The notes under the pieces are model-generated. The model ran no database searches, had not been told where the DNA came from, and saw nothing but the letters and a program-made list of their open reading frames with translations. A program made the position numbers and the translations under genes. Source: Marinobacterium ramblicola (GTDB taxonomy: Bacteria > Pseudomonadota > Gammaproteobacteria > Pseudomonadales > Balneatricaceae). From it: 64,000 bases of DNA. The stretch's first letter is position 1, and every line of letters begins with the position of its first letter. Positions 1-9,215 of this stretch are shown piece after piece. Location: positions 48,229 to 112,228 of the forward strand of contig NZ_JAHREP010000002.1 in the NCBI RefSeq assembly GCF_019084545.1, read 5' to 3'.

Positions 1-297
1 CTGGCATCGGCGCAAACAGGCAATACGACCACAGGTTCCGCAACCGCTGCCAACGCCGATGCCACCGGACGCTTTCTTCAGGTCGGTGCTTACTCCAGCA
101 ATGGCGCCGCGCAGCGTGTGCAGAGTGAACTCCAGGCGACCAGCGATGGTGTCCCTGTGCTGGTGCGCGCCGTGGAGCGGGGCGGCAGTCAGCTCTATCG
201 CGTGCTGATCGGACCGCTTCAGGGCAGTGCCGAGGATCTTATCGCCAGGGTACAGTCCGCGGGCCATCCGGCGCCAATCTTGGTAGACTACCCCTGA
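1..297 (+). CDS. rlpA: RlpA-like lipoprotein, C-terminal SPOR domain (5' truncated)
   Basis: The window opens inside a reading frame that stays open from base 1 to a TGA at 295-297, giving about 98 residues. The last ~75 residues (starting RFLQVGAYSSNGAAQRVQ and ending in PAPILVDYP) read as a SPOR domain, which binds denuded septal peptidoglycan. A low-complexity Ala/Thr/Gly linker precedes it. RlpA is a septal lytic transglycosylase whose gene often lies directly upstream of the PBP5-type carboxypeptidase gene, as here. The catalytic double-psi barrel is outside the window, so the RlpA name rests on the SPOR domain and gene order; another SPOR protein is possible. Confidence 0.75.
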   Translation: MASAQTGNTTTGSATAANADATGRFLQVGAYSSNGAAQRVQSELQATSDGVPVLVRAVERGGSQLYRVLIGPLQGSAEDLIARVQSAGHPAPILVDYP

Positions 298-362
298 TCT
301 GATGCGGACAGGGAACGTTTGAGTATTCCGCCTGTCCACCTGTCGACGCTTTCAACTACCCG

Positions 363-1541
363 ATGATGACCACCATGTTGCAGAGACTCTACCGCGCACA
401 ACTCTATCTTTTGTCACTCATAGCGTTCTCGTTGCTGACGCTGAAGGTTCAGGCTGCCGAGATGATCCCGGCGCCACCGCAGATCGCCGCGACCGCGTAT
501 CTGGTGATGGATGCCGACAGCGGCGAGATCCTTCTGGCCAAGGATGCCGACCAGCGTTTTGCGCCGGCCAGCCTGACCAAGATGATGACCAGCTATATCG
601 TCGAGTACGAGATCTCCCAGGGCAATATTGCCGAAGAGGATATGGTACCGATCAGCGAAAAGGCCTGGCGTACCCAAGGCTCGCGCATGTTCGTGCGTGA
701 GGGTACACAGGTGAAACTGGGCGATCTGCTGCAGGGGGTGGTAATCCAGTCCGGTAACGATGCCTCGGTGGCGCTGGCCGAGTATATCGCCGGTGGCGAG
801 CGCGCCTTTGCCGATCTGATGAACCAGCACGCGGCCAAGCTCGGGCTGAAAAACACCCATTTCGAGAACGCCACCGGCCTGCCGCATGAGAATCACTACT
901 CATCGCCACACGATCTGGCACTGATCGGCCAGGCGCTGATTCAGCGTTTTCCCGAGCACTATGCGATCTATTCGCAGAAGTATTTCACCTACAACAAGAT
1001 TCGTCAGCCCAACCGCAACCGTCTGCTCTGGCGTGATGACAGTGTCGACGGCATCAAGACCGGGCATACCGACGAGGCCGGCTACTGCCTGGTAGCCTCG
1101 GCCAAGCGCGACGGCATGCGCCTGATCTCGGTCGTGCTGGGTACCAGCAGTGAAGAGGCGCGCGCGCAGGAAACCCAGAAGCTGCTGGCCTATGCGTTTC
1201 GTTTCTACCGTACGCACCAGCTCTACAAAGCCAACCAGGTGCTGAATCAGTCCCGTATCTGGGGTGGTGTCAGCGACCAGCTGCGCCTGGGATTGGATCA
1301 GGATCTGGCCGTAACCATCCCCCGTGGCCAGGTGGAGGCGTTGGAAGCCAATCTCGATCTGCAGGGCGTGATCAAGGCGCCGGTTGCCCGTGGTCAGCAG
1401 GTGGGGCGCGTGGTGGTCTCTCTTGATGGCAAAGAGGTGAAATCGGTACCGCTGGTGGCGCTGGATGAGATTCCCGAAGGTAGCTTCTTCAAGAAGATCT
1501 GGGATGAGATCCTGCTGTTCTTCACCAGCCTGTTCAACTGA
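363..1541 (+). CDS. dacA: D-alanyl-D-alanine carboxypeptidase (PBP5/6 family)
   Basis: Periplasmic low-molecular-weight penicillin-binding protein that trims the terminal D-Ala from peptidoglycan stem peptides. The 392-residue length is normal. An N-terminal signal peptide (hydrophobic stretch about residues 14-30, cleavage near VQA-AE) is followed by the three active-site motifs: SLTK at 70-73, SGN at 130-132 and KTG at 232-234. A C-terminal PBP5 domain ends in an amphipathic helix (KKIWDEILLFFTSLF) that would anchor the protein to the inner membrane. ATG at 363 is followed by in-frame ATGs at 366 and 375, so the exact start is uncertain by a few codons. It precedes dat, ybeD, lipB and lipA, a conserved gammaproteobacterial order. 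Confidence 0.95.
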   Translation: MMTTMLQRLYRAQLYLLSLIAFSLLTLKVQAAEMIPAPPQIAATAYLVMDADSGEILLAKDADQRFAPASLTKMMTSYIVEYEISQGNIAEEDMVPISEKAWRTQGSRMFVREGTQVKLGDLLQGVVIQSGNDASVALAEYIAGGERAFADLMNQHAAKLGLKNTHFENATGLPHENHYSSPHDLALIGQALIQRFPEHYAIYSQKYFTYNKIRQPNRNRLLWRDDSVDGIKTGHTDEAGYCLVASAKRDGMRLISVVLGTSSEEARAQETQKLLAYAFRFYRTHQLYKANQVLNQSRIWGGVSDQLRLGLDQDLAVTIPRGQVEALEANLDLQGVIKAPVARGQQVGRVVVSLDGKEVKSVPLVALDEIPEGSFFKKIWDEILLFFTSLFN

Positions 1542-1574
1542 CTATCCATCTGAGCAGCTGCCGCACTACAATAT

Positions 1575-1594
1575 TTCTCAGACAGTTCTGAGAA
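1575..1594. promoter_or_regulatory. Inverted repeat just upstream of dat
   Basis: A perfect 8-bp inverted repeat, TTCTCAGA and TCTGAGAA separated by CAGT, lies in the short gap between dacA and dat. It is directly followed by the likely ribosome binding site (GGAG near 1597). It could be an operator or an RNA hairpin affecting dat translation. There is no T-tract, so it is not an obvious terminator. The function is unknown. Confidence 0.3.
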
Positions 1595-1609
1595 TGGAGT
1601 CGGCGCGAA

Positions 1610-2485
1610 ATGGCCGGTGATATCGTCTATCTGAACGGCGAGTTCATCCCTGCGAGTGAAGCGAAAGTCTCGGTGTTCGACCGGGGCTTTCTGTTCGGTG
1701 ACAGCGTGTACGAGGTGATCCCCTTCTACCGAGGGGTGGGCTTTCGCCTCGAGCAGCACCTCAAACGTCTGCGTCACAGCCTGTCGGCACTGCGTATCCC
1801 GCTGGAAAAGGAGTGGCAGGAGATGCTCGACGAGCTGGTGCAGCGCAACGGCGGCGGCAACCTGTCGGTCTATCTGCAGATCACCCGCGGCGATGCCGGT
1901 CGTCGAACCCCGGTGTATGACGAATGGATGCAGCCGACGGTGTTCGCCTGCTGTAATCCGATCCGCAACATCTATGCGGCGGGTGCGGACAACATCGCCG
2001 GTATCCGTGTCATCGTCACCGCGGATCTGCGTTGGCACCGCTGCGATATCAAGGCCAACGGCCTGCTGCCCAATATACTGGTGCTGCAGCAGGCGCGCGA
2101 AGTCGGCGCCGACGAGGCGCTGATGCTCAGGGATGGCGTGCTGACGGAGGGGGGCTCCTCCAATCTGTTTATAATCAAGAATGGGGTGATCTTCACCCCG
2201 AAACTCAGTTCCGAAATCCTCGGCGGCACCACCCGTGAGCTGGTGCTGGAGCTGGCCCGAGAGGCCGGCATCCCCTATCAGGAGACGGATCTGGGCTATG
2301 AACAACTGCTCGCGGCGGACGAGGTGTGGATATCCAGTTCGACGCGTGCTGTATTGCCGGTGCTGGAGGTGGATGGGCAGCATATCGGAGGAGGCATGAA
2401 AGGCCCGCTCTGGTTGAGGATGTATGAGCTGTTCCGCCAATTTCACCATCAGTTGATGACCGGAGAGATGACTGGAGATAAGTAA
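1610..2485 (+). CDS. dat: D-amino acid (D-alanine) aminotransferase, class IV
   Basis: PLP-dependent fold-type IV aminotransferase, 291 residues, near the usual length for D-amino acid transaminases. It would interconvert D-alanine and 2-oxoglutarate with pyruvate and D-glutamate, supplying wall precursors in the cytoplasm. The N-terminus (MAGDIVYLNGEF, then SVFDRGFLFGDSVYE) is the family signature. The PLP-binding lysine is K148 in RCDIKANGLLPNILVLQQA, and the later EGGSSNLF and TRAVLPV segments fit the cofactor phosphate and active-site loops. The related branched-chain enzymes and aminodeoxychorismate lyase share this fold, but the RCDIK context and position beside dacA favour the D-amino acid enzyme. 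The stop overlaps the next start by one base. Confidence 0.88.
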   Translation: MAGDIVYLNGEFIPASEAKVSVFDRGFLFGDSVYEVIPFYRGVGFRLEQHLKRLRHSLSALRIPLEKEWQEMLDELVQRNGGGNLSVYLQITRGDAGRRTPVYDEWMQPTVFACCNPIRNIYAAGADNIAGIRVIVTADLRWHRCDIKANGLLPNILVLQQAREVGADEALMLRDGVLTEGGSSNLFIIKNGVIFTPKLSSEILGGTTRELVLELAREAGIPYQETDLGYEQLLAADEVWISSSTRAVLPVLEVDGQHIGGGMKGPLWLRMYELFRQFHHQLMTGEMTGDK

Positions 2486-2760
2486 TGAGCGATATGCCAG
2501 AAGCACCCAAGATCGAGTTCCCCTGTGAGAACTACCCGATCAAGGTGGTTGGCCACAATGAAAACGATTTTCGCGGTTTCGTCATCGAGACCGTGCAGAT
2601 CCACGCCCCCGACCTGGATATCACCCAGGTCACGGTGAATGAAAGCCGCACCGGCAAGTATCTGTCGGTGCGACTGCAGATCACGGCGACCGGGGAGGAG
2701 CAGCTGAAGCGCCTGCACGAGGACCTCAAAGCCTCCGGACGCGTGCAGACGGTACTCTGA
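2485..2760 (+). CDS. ybeD: YbeD/DUF493 family regulatory protein
   Basis: A 91-residue protein of the DUF493 (YbeD) family, a small ferredoxin-like fold related to ACT-type allosteric domains. Family features include [12 protein letters not shown] near the N-terminus, [12 protein letters not shown] in the middle and [14 protein letters not shown] in the last strand. In E. coli ybeD sits between dacA and lipB, and the same order holds here with dat inserted. Its molecular role is not established, though association with lipoate metabolism is often suggested from gene order. The ATG at 2485 shares a base with the dat stop, and its own stop shares a base with lipB, so translational coupling is likely. 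Confidence 0.9.
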   Translation: MSDMPEAPKIEFPCENYPIKVVGHNENDFRGFVIETVQIHAPDLDITQVTVNESRTGKYLSVRLQITATGEEQLKRLHEDLKASGRVQTVL

Positions 2761-3413
2761 TGTCGGTCGCCGATCAGCTTATTGTCCGTAGCCTCGGCCT
2801 GCAGCCCTATGAGCCGACCTGGCGGCGGATGCAGGCGCTCACCGCTGAGCGCAATGAACAGACTATCGACGAGATCTGGCTGCTCGAGCATGAGCCCGTG
2901 TTCACCCAAGGCCAGGCCGGCAAGCTCGAGCATCTGCTCGATCCCGGCGATATCCCGGTGATTCAGGCGGATCGTGGCGGCCAGGTTACCTACCACGGCC
3001 CCGGCCAACTGCTGGCCTACCTGATGATCGACCTGCGCCGGCGCAAGCTCGGTGTGCGCGATACCGTCAGCCTGATGGAAAATGCGGTGGTCAGGGTGTT
3101 GGCCGATTTCGATATCCAGGCTTACCCGAAACCCGATGCGCCCGGCGTCTATGTCGATGGCGCCAAGATCAGCTCCCTGGGCTTGCGGGTGCGTCGCGGT
3201 TGCACCTTTCATGGCTTGGCGTTGAACCTGGATATGGATCTGACGCCCTTTCTGCGCATTAACCCCTGCGGTTACGCCGGCTTGCAGATGACGCAACTGA
3301 GCCTGCTCAGGCCCGAAGCCGATATCGCCAGCGTCCCCGAACGGCTGTTGAATTACTTGATCGATCAGATCGGGTATACTTCTGTTTCTCGAACAACCAG
3401 TTGGAACGATTAG
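2760..3413 (+). CDS. lipB: Octanoyl-[ACP]:protein octanoyltransferase
   Basis: Cytoplasmic LipB moves the octanoyl group from acyl carrier protein onto lipoyl domains of 2-oxoacid dehydrogenases and GcvH, the first step of lipoate assembly. The 217-residue length is typical. Conserved motifs are visible: [16 protein letters not shown] (residues 72-87), GAKISSLG with the catalytic lysine K136, and INPCGYAG with the catalytic cysteine C170, equivalent to Lys135 and Cys169 of E. coli. The start overlaps the ybeD stop by one base. lipA begins only four bases after its stop, giving a compact lipBA operon. Confidence 0.96.
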   Translation: MSVADQLIVRSLGLQPYEPTWRRMQALTAERNEQTIDEIWLLEHEPVFTQGQAGKLEHLLDPGDIPVIQADRGGQVTYHGPGQLLAYLMIDLRRRKLGVRDTVSLMENAVVRVLADFDIQAYPKPDAPGVYVDGAKISSLGLRVRRGCTFHGLALNLDMDLTPFLRINPCGYAGLQMTQLSLLRPEADIASVPERLLNYLIDQIGYTSVSRTTSWND

Positions 3414-3417
3414 TAAT

Positions 3418-4395
3418 ATGGCAGACTCCAGCGATAACAAACCTCAGCGTGCCGAACAGGGCGTCAAACTGCGTGGCGCAGACAAGGTTGCGCGTATTCC
3501 GGTCAAGGTGATCCCGACCGAAAAGGATGAGATGCCGCGTAAACCCGACTGGCTGCGCGTGCGCATGGGGAACAATGCCGAGGTTAAACGGATCAAGTCC
3601 AAGCTGCGTGAACACAAGCTGGCGTCAGTCTGCGAAGAGGCCAGCTGCCCCAATCTGGGCGAGTGCTTCAGCCACGGTACCGCCACCTTCATGATCATGG
3701 GTGATATCTGCACCCGTCGCTGTCCGTTCTGCGACGTGGCCCATGGCCGTCCCAACGAGCTGGCCAAGGACGAGCCGCGCGAGCTGGCCGAAGCGATCGC
3801 CGATATGGGGCTGCGCTACGTGGTGATCACCTCGGTGGATCGCGACGACCTGCGTGACGGCGGTGCCCAGCACTTCGCCGACTGCATCCGCGAAACCCGC
3901 GAGCGCTGCGCCAGCATTCAGATCGAAACCCTGGTGCCGGACTTCCGCGGCCGCATGGATATCGCGCTGGAGATCCTGGACCAGACCCCGCCCGACGTAT
4001 TCAACCACAACCTGGAAACCGTGCCACGGCTATACAAGCAGGTGCGCCCCGGTGCCGACTACGCCTGGTCACTCGAACTGCTCAAGCGCTACAAGGCGCT
4101 GCAACCCAACGTGCGCACCAAATCCGGGCTGATGGTCGGCGTCGGTGAGAGCAACGAGGAGATCGTCGAGGTGCTGAAGGACCTACGCGCGCACAACGTC
4201 GATATGGTCACCATCGGCCAATACCTGCAGCCGAGCCGCAGCCACCTGCCGGTGGATCGCTTCGTTACCCCCGACGAGTTCAAGGAGTTCGAACGCGTTG
4301 CACATGGCCTTGGCTTTACCCATGTCGCCAGCGGTCCGCTGGTACGCTCCTCCTACCACGCCGATCTGCAGGCAAAAGGGGAGAAGGTGGGCTGA
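3418..4395 (+). CDS. lipA: Lipoyl synthase (radical SAM)
   Basis: LipA inserts two sulfur atoms into protein-bound octanoyl groups made by LipB. The protein is 325 residues, normal length. It has both iron-sulfur sites expected: the auxiliary cluster [12 protein letters not shown] and the radical-SAM cluster CTRRCPFC, followed by DVAHGRP. Other family blocks include [28 protein letters not shown] and [11 protein letters not shown]. The C-terminal [11 protein letters not shown] matches the conserved arginine-serine motif that holds the auxiliary cluster. It is the last gene of the wall/lipoate block; the DNA after it carries no intact gene for about 465 bp. Confidence 0.97.
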   Translation: MADSSDNKPQRAEQGVKLRGADKVARIPVKVIPTEKDEMPRKPDWLRVRMGNNAEVKRIKSKLREHKLASVCEEASCPNLGECFSHGTATFMIMGDICTRRCPFCDVAHGRPNELAKDEPRELAEAIADMGLRYVVITSVDRDDLRDGGAQHFADCIRETRERCASIQIETLVPDFRGRMDIALEILDQTPPDVFNHNLETVPRLYKQVRPGADYAWSLELLKRYKALQPNVRTKSGLMVGVGESNEEIVEVLKDLRAHNVDMVTIGQYLQPSRSHLPVDRFVTPDEFKEFERVAHGLGFTHVASGPLVRSSYHADLQAKGEKVG

Positions 4396-4422
4396 AGTAA
4401 ACGTTGTTGCTGGGTCCAAACA

Positions 4423-4654
4423 TCACTGAGGTGCACCGGTTCGTGTAATCTCCAGCAGCCGGTGTCCCAACTGCTGGATATGCGGCTCGCTGGTCGTGTG
4501 ATGGTCGGAGTCTGCGTCAACCGGCGCTTTCCTGGGTCAGTCGGTCGCGCTCCTCTTCCTGGGCGATCCAGGCGGAAAGCGCCTGCCCTGCGTTGCACTC
4601 CTTGAATACAGTAGGGATATACCTGCTGTGGCTGTCTTTTTTCCTACCCAAATA
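4423..4654 (-). pseudogene. Possible frameshifted gene remnant on the minus strand
   Basis: The 465-bp gap between lipA and the next gene is not empty on the minus strand. One frame reads SRYIPTVFKECNAGQALSAW, then IAQEEERDRLTQESAG, before a TGA at 4519-4517. Shifting by one base continues with ADSDHHTTSEPHIQQLGH and RLLEITRTGAPQ to a TGA at 4425-4423. Removing one T near 4520 would join the halves. Residue composition looks protein-like in both halves, but an upstream stop at 4657-4655 cuts the frame, so at most a C-terminal piece survives. I do not recognise the family, and a chance open frame is possible. Confidence 0.3.
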
Positions 4655-4860
4655 TCAGATTCGCCTGATTTACAGATTCCGGCAGGACTGTATCCTCGAA
4701 TGTGTATGTCATTCGGTACAGATAGGTTGCATAGGCACGCCCTGTGCCAGGGTGCCCCGACATGCCACACATCGTCAATCAGGAAACATCGTGTTCAAGA
4801 AGATACGCATCTCGCCCACGTCGAGGTTGGGCTTCGGCACGCCAAATCCGGGGAATGCCC

Positions 4861-7800
4861 ATGTCTGAAACCATGGAGACGGCTTCATCTGACATACGGT
4901 TTCACCATATCGAGTGCCTGGACCGCTTTAGCCAAGCCAACACGAATGCGTTCCGCGCGAGCCTGCTGCTTTCTTCGCTGGTGGTCATCGGCTTGTGGAG
5001 TCATCTTCCGCATACTGGTCTGCTGACTTGGTTGTTCGCCACATGGATGGCACAGGCGGCACATGAAGTCTATTCCAGGTACTACCGCAGGCATCGCGGT
5101 CATGGCGTAAGTGAATATCGCCGCTGGCTACACGGCTTCTGGCTGGGCGCAGTGGTCGTTGGTGCCTGCTGGAGCTTGCCGTTTTTTCTGTTCGAGGCCG
5201 TCAACCACGATGTAGTCCTGCTTCTCGTCTTCGCCATCGCGGGCGTAACTGCCTATGGCGGGGTGGCACGGGCAAACGTACTTTCCATCGCGCTGATCTT
5301 CGAGCTGGCGGTGTTGTTGCCAATGTGCATCTGGTTGTTTCAGCAGGATTCGGCAATCTATCGCGTTATGGGCGTCGCGTCACTGCTTTTCCTGGCCATG
5401 CTTGCGCCGCTGCTGCGCAACATGAACCAGATGGTGACGTGGACGCTGCGGCTGGACGTCGAGAACCACCGTTTGAGCGACGAGCAGAAGGGCTACCTTG
5501 AAAGACTGCGTCGCCGCGAAGAGGAGTACCGCACGCTGGCGGTCAACCTGCCCGTTGCAGTGATTCGCTACGATCAGGAACAGCGCCGCCGTTATATCAA
5601 CCCGGCTGCGGAAAGAATGCTGCACGGCAACGCCGCGGAGATGCTGGGCCAGGTTCCCGGCGAGGGGGGTGTTCCGGCAACACCCGAGATGATAGAGCGC
5701 TATCGCGGCAGGATGGCGGAAGTACTGGCGACCGGGGAGATCCGCGAGTTCGAGTTCGTCCTGGATGCGCTGCCGGAAGGCCGGCATGAACATTATTATG
5801 TTCGCATGGCGCCGGAGTACGGCGACGACGGGACGGTCTCCGGTTCGTTAACGATCTGGTTTGACGTCACCGAGCGCAAGCGGTTCGAGGAAGCGTTGCA
5901 GGAACGCGGTGACTTGTTGCACGCGGTTATAGAAAGCTCGCCGGAGATCATCGTGTTCGCGCTGGATGCGAGCTACCGTTACCTCTCCTTCAACGACAAG
6001 CACAGGCAGGCAATGCGGGCCATCTGGGGCAAGGAGATCACGGTCGGCATGAGCATGCTGGATGTGATTGGAAACCATCCAGACCGCGAAGAAGCCAAGC
6101 GGGGATTTGACCGCGCTTTGTCGGGTGAGAGTTTCGTGGACGAGAGCGCCTATGGCGACGAGGCCCTTTCGCGCGAGTACTGGCAGACTTTCTGGTCGCC
6201 CATCCGTGCAAGCTCCGGCGAGGTGACAGGCCTGACCTGCTTCGTCCTGAACGTCTCGGAACGCCGACGGGCCGAGGAATCATTGCGGCGATCCGAGCAG
6301 TTGATGCGCACGGTGATCGATGCCTCGCCGGATTGGATATTCGTCAAGGATCGGAACCACCGGTACCGGCTGGTCAACAAAAGTTATGCCGACTCCCTGC
6401 GTATTCCCCCCGAAGACTTCATCGGCAAGGATGGCCTGGAACTGGGTTTTTCCGAGGAACAGGTGAAGGGCGATCCCGCCAAGGGCATACGCGGTTTCTG
6501 GGCGGATGACCAGGCGGTGTTGGAGAGCAACAAGGCGCAGATCTACCCGGACCACCCTGTCACCGTGGACGGCGAGGCGCGCACCTTTTACACCATCAAG
6601 GTTCCGCTGTGTGATGATGATGGCGCTCCCTGGGGGGTACTGGCTATCGGGCACGATATTACCCAGCGCAAGCAGGCAGAGAACCTGTTGCAGGAAAGGT
6701 ATGAATACATCGTCGAGTTGAATGCTCGCCTGGAAGAGAACGCATGCACGCTGGAAGAGCAGGCGGTGGAGCTGGAGGCGTCGAAGGAGCAGTTGATGCA
6801 GACCGAGGCCTGGTATCGCGGCATCCTGCAATCGGCGCCGGATGGCATGGTGGTGGTTGACGGGCAAGGCGTGATCCGCCTGGTCAACGGGCAGCTTTGC
6901 CGAATGTTCGGTTACAAGGACAGCGAGCTGATCGGGCAGGCCATCGAGTTGTTGGTGCCGTTCGACCTGCGCCATGCTCACGTGGCCCGGCGGGCCGGGT
7001 TCATCGAGTCGGGTTCGTCTGGACGGCCCATGGCTGGGGGCAGGGGCGGGCTGCGGGCCTGCCGCAAGGACGGGAGCGAGTTTTTCGCCGATGTCAGCCT
7101 GGCACGCCTGCCGGACATGGACGACGCAGTGGGCACGATCTGTGCGGCGATCCGCGACGTGACCGAGCGCATGCGCATGGAGCAGGCGCTGGCGAAACGC
7201 GAGCAGGAGTTCCGCACCCTGGTCGAGAATTCGGTGGATACGGTCGTCCGCTACGGGCCGGATCTGCGTCGCCTGTATGTCAACCCGGCCATTGCTGCCC
7301 TGGCGGAGGGGGGCGCGGCAGCGTTGCTGGGGCATATGCCTTCGGAGTGTCCCGGCGGTGCCGGTGCTGTGATGTACGAGAACAAGCTCGCCGAGGTGTT
7401 CGCCGAGGGAAAGGGGAGCGAGTTCGAATTGAAGTGGCCGGATCGTGCGGGGCGGGAGATGTGCAGCTTGATCAGCCTGACGCCGGAATTCGATGCGCAG
7501 GGCGAGGTGGCGAGCGTGCTGGCGGTGGGGCGCGACATCACCGAACTGAACGCCTTCCGACAGAGAATCCACCAGATGGCGTTCTATGACTCGCTGACTT
7601 CATTGCCCAATCGTGCGCTGTTCAACGACCGTTTGCGCCAGATGATCACCGATGCTGCATGGCATGGGCAGCAGGCCGGTTTGATGATGATTGACATGGA
7701 TCGATTCAAGGCGGTAAACGACACGCTGGGGCATCCGGCGGGTGATGAGCTGTTGCGCGAGACGGCACACCGGCTGAGCACCTGTGTCCGCGCCTATGAC

Positions 7801-8892
7801 ACGGTGGCACGGTTGGGCGGAGACGAGTTTGCCATCCTGCTGCCGGAAATCCGTTTCGGCGACGACCTGGGGCGTATTGCCGGCAAGATACTGGAGGTGT
7901 TCCAGAGGCCTTTTTCGCTGGAGGGGAGGGAGGTGTTCGTATCGTGCAGCATCGGTATTGCGCTGTACCCGGGTGACAGCACCCAGGCGGATGACCTGCT
8001 GAAGTACGCCGATTCGGCTATGTACCTCGCCAAGCGTTCGGGGCGTAACAATTTCCGCTTCTATTCGCGCGACCTGACGGAAAGCGCCCATGAGCACCTG
8101 GTGCTGGAGTCCGACCTGCGTCGTGCCATCGAACGCGATGAGCTGGTGGTGTACTACCAGCCCAAGGTGAGTCTGGACGATGGCGCGTTGATCGGATCCG
8201 AGGCACTGTTGCGCTGGAACCATCCGCAGCGCGGCCTGGTGCCTCCGGACCTGTTCATCGGTATCGCCGAGGACAGCGGGCTGATCGTGGAGATCGGCGA
8301 GTGGGTGTTTTACGAGGCGTGCCGCACCGCATGCCGCTGGAACAGTGATGGCAAGCCGCTGCACAAGGTGGCGATCAACCTGTCGGCGCGTCAGTTCCAG
8401 TGGGGCGATCTGACCGGGATGGTGTCGCGTGTGTTGCAGGAGACCGGTTGTCGGGCCGATTGGATCGAGCTGGAGATCACCGAGAGCCTGTTGCTGGACG
8501 AGGAGCACGAGGTGCTGGAGGTGTTGAACGGTTGCAGGTCGATGGGCATCTCCATTGCCATCGACGACTTCGGCACCGGGTATTCGGCGTTGAGCTACCT
8601 GGCGCGCTTTCCCATCGGCACGCTCAAGATTGACCGTTCGTTCATCAGCCACGTCACGATCGATGCCTACCGTGCCGAGCTGGTGAAGGCCATCTTGTCT
8701 ATCGCACGCTGCCTGGGGCAGCAGGTGGTGGCCGAGGGGGTAGAGACGGAGGAGCAGGCTGCTTTCCTGCGCGCTCACGGCTGCCGGTTGGCACAGGGGT
8801 ATCTGTACGGCAAGCCGATGCCGGTGGAAGCGTTTTCAGCCTTGTCACAGGATATCAGCACGCCAGGCGTCTTGGTCCAGGATCCGCATTAA
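4861..8892 (+). CDS. Membrane multi-PAS GGDEF–EAL c-di-GMP enzyme
   Basis: A 1343-residue inner-membrane protein predicted to make and/or degrade c-di-GMP. About six hydrophobic segments in residues 25-200 form a membrane sensor. Five PAS-like domains follow (about 220-340, 350-470, 480-610, 650-775 and 781-895). A GGDEF domain has RLGGDEFAILL near residue 985, with an intact inhibitory I-site RAYD five residues upstream. An EAL domain runs from about 1075 with SEALLRW, LEITESL, IDDFGTGYSALSYL, LKIDRSF and VAEGVETEEQ. Both catalytic signatures are intact, so bifunctionality is possible. I chose ATG 4861 because CGGGGA lies six bases upstream; in-frame ATGs at 4855 and 4744 are alternatives. 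No partner gene is adjacent. Confidence 0.9.
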   Translation: MSETMETASSDIRFHHIECLDRFSQANTNAFRASLLLSSLVVIGLWSHLPHTGLLTWLFATWMAQAAHEVYSRYYRRHRGHGVSEYRRWLHGFWLGAVVVGACWSLPFFLFEAVNHDVVLLLVFAIAGVTAYGGVARANVLSIALIFELAVLLPMCIWLFQQDSAIYRVMGVASLLFLAMLAPLLRNMNQMVTWTLRLDVENHRLSDEQKGYLERLRRREEEYRTLAVNLPVAVIRYDQEQRRRYINPAAERMLHGNAAEMLGQVPGEGGVPATPEMIERYRGRMAEVLATGEIREFEFVLDALPEGRHEHYYVRMAPEYGDDGTVSGSLTIWFDVTERKRFEEALQERGDLLHAVIESSPEIIVFALDASYRYLSFNDKHRQAMRAIWGKEITVGMSMLDVIGNHPDREEAKRGFDRALSGESFVDESAYGDEALSREYWQTFWSPIRASSGEVTGLTCFVLNVSERRRAEESLRRSEQLMRTVIDASPDWIFVKDRNHRYRLVNKSYADSLRIPPEDFIGKDGLELGFSEEQVKGDPAKGIRGFWADDQAVLESNKAQIYPDHPVTVDGEARTFYTIKVPLCDDDGAPWGVLAIGHDITQRKQAENLLQERYEYIVELNARLEENACTLEEQAVELEASKEQLMQTEAWYRGILQSAPDGMVVVDGQGVIRLVNGQLCRMFGYKDSELIGQAIELLVPFDLRHAHVARRAGFIESGSSGRPMAGGRGGLRACRKDGSEFFADVSLARLPDMDDAVGTICAAIRDVTERMRMEQALAKREQEFRTLVENSVDTVVRYGPDLRRLYVNPAIAALAEGGAAALLGHMPSECPGGAGAVMYENKLAEVFAEGKGSEFELKWPDRAGREMCSLISLTPEFDAQGEVASVLAVGRDITELNAFRQRIHQMAFYDSLTSLPNRALFNDRLRQMITDAAWHGQQAGLMMIDMDRFKAVNDTLGHPAGDELLRETAHRLSTCVRAYDTVARLGGDEFAILLPEIRFGDDLGRIAGKILEVFQRPFSLEGREVFVSCSIGIALYPGDSTQADDLLKYADSAMYLAKRSGRNNFRFYSRDLTESAHEHLVLESDLRRAIERDELVVYYQPKVSLDDGALIGSEALLRWNHPQRGLVPPDLFIGIAEDSGLIVEIGEWVFYEACRTACRWNSDGKPLHKVAINLSARQFQWGDLTGMVSRVLQETGCRADWIELEITESLLLDEEHEVLEVLNGCRSMGISIAIDDFGTGYSALSYLARFPIGTLKIDRSFISHVTIDAYRAELVKAILSIARCLGQQVVAEGVETEEQAAFLRAHGCRLAQGYLYGKPMPVEAFSALSQDISTPGVLVQDPH

Positions 8893-9215
8893 CCCCTTTC
8901 GGCAGGATTTGCAGCAATAGCCGCCGCGCGAACTCGCATTATCAAACGCAAATCAGCCTCCATCTGCTGTAAACCGGCTACACCGTCTGATCCTTTCCGC
9001 GAATGGGCAGTCCAACTGTCCATTCGCGCTCTAAGCACCTTCGTCTTCATCAGAACATTAACTGTCATGGCCGGCATTTATGGTCGTCGAACACCAGGTG
9101 CGAATTTGCGCGCCGGGTTTGTTCCCTTTATCCATCAACTATGCTGCAATGCAGCAATTGGGTAGCGGCACCGCTCGCCCTGCGCATTGGAACAGGAATC
9201 TAAGGAGTCGATTGA
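8893..9215. other. Intergenic region with a strong hairpin and a palindrome before fabI
   Basis: This 323-bp gap holds no credible gene. A near-perfect hairpin spans 8998-9028: CGCGAATGGGCAGT pairs with ACTGTCCATTCGCG through one G·T wobble around a 3-base loop. It lacks a following T-tract, so it may be a processed 3' end or an attenuator. Further on, TGCTGCA and TGCAGCA flank a single A at 9142-9156, a 15-bp palindrome resembling a dimeric regulator site. It overlaps a plausible promoter zone (TATGCT at 9140-9145) ahead of the fabI-like gene. Confidence 0.4.
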
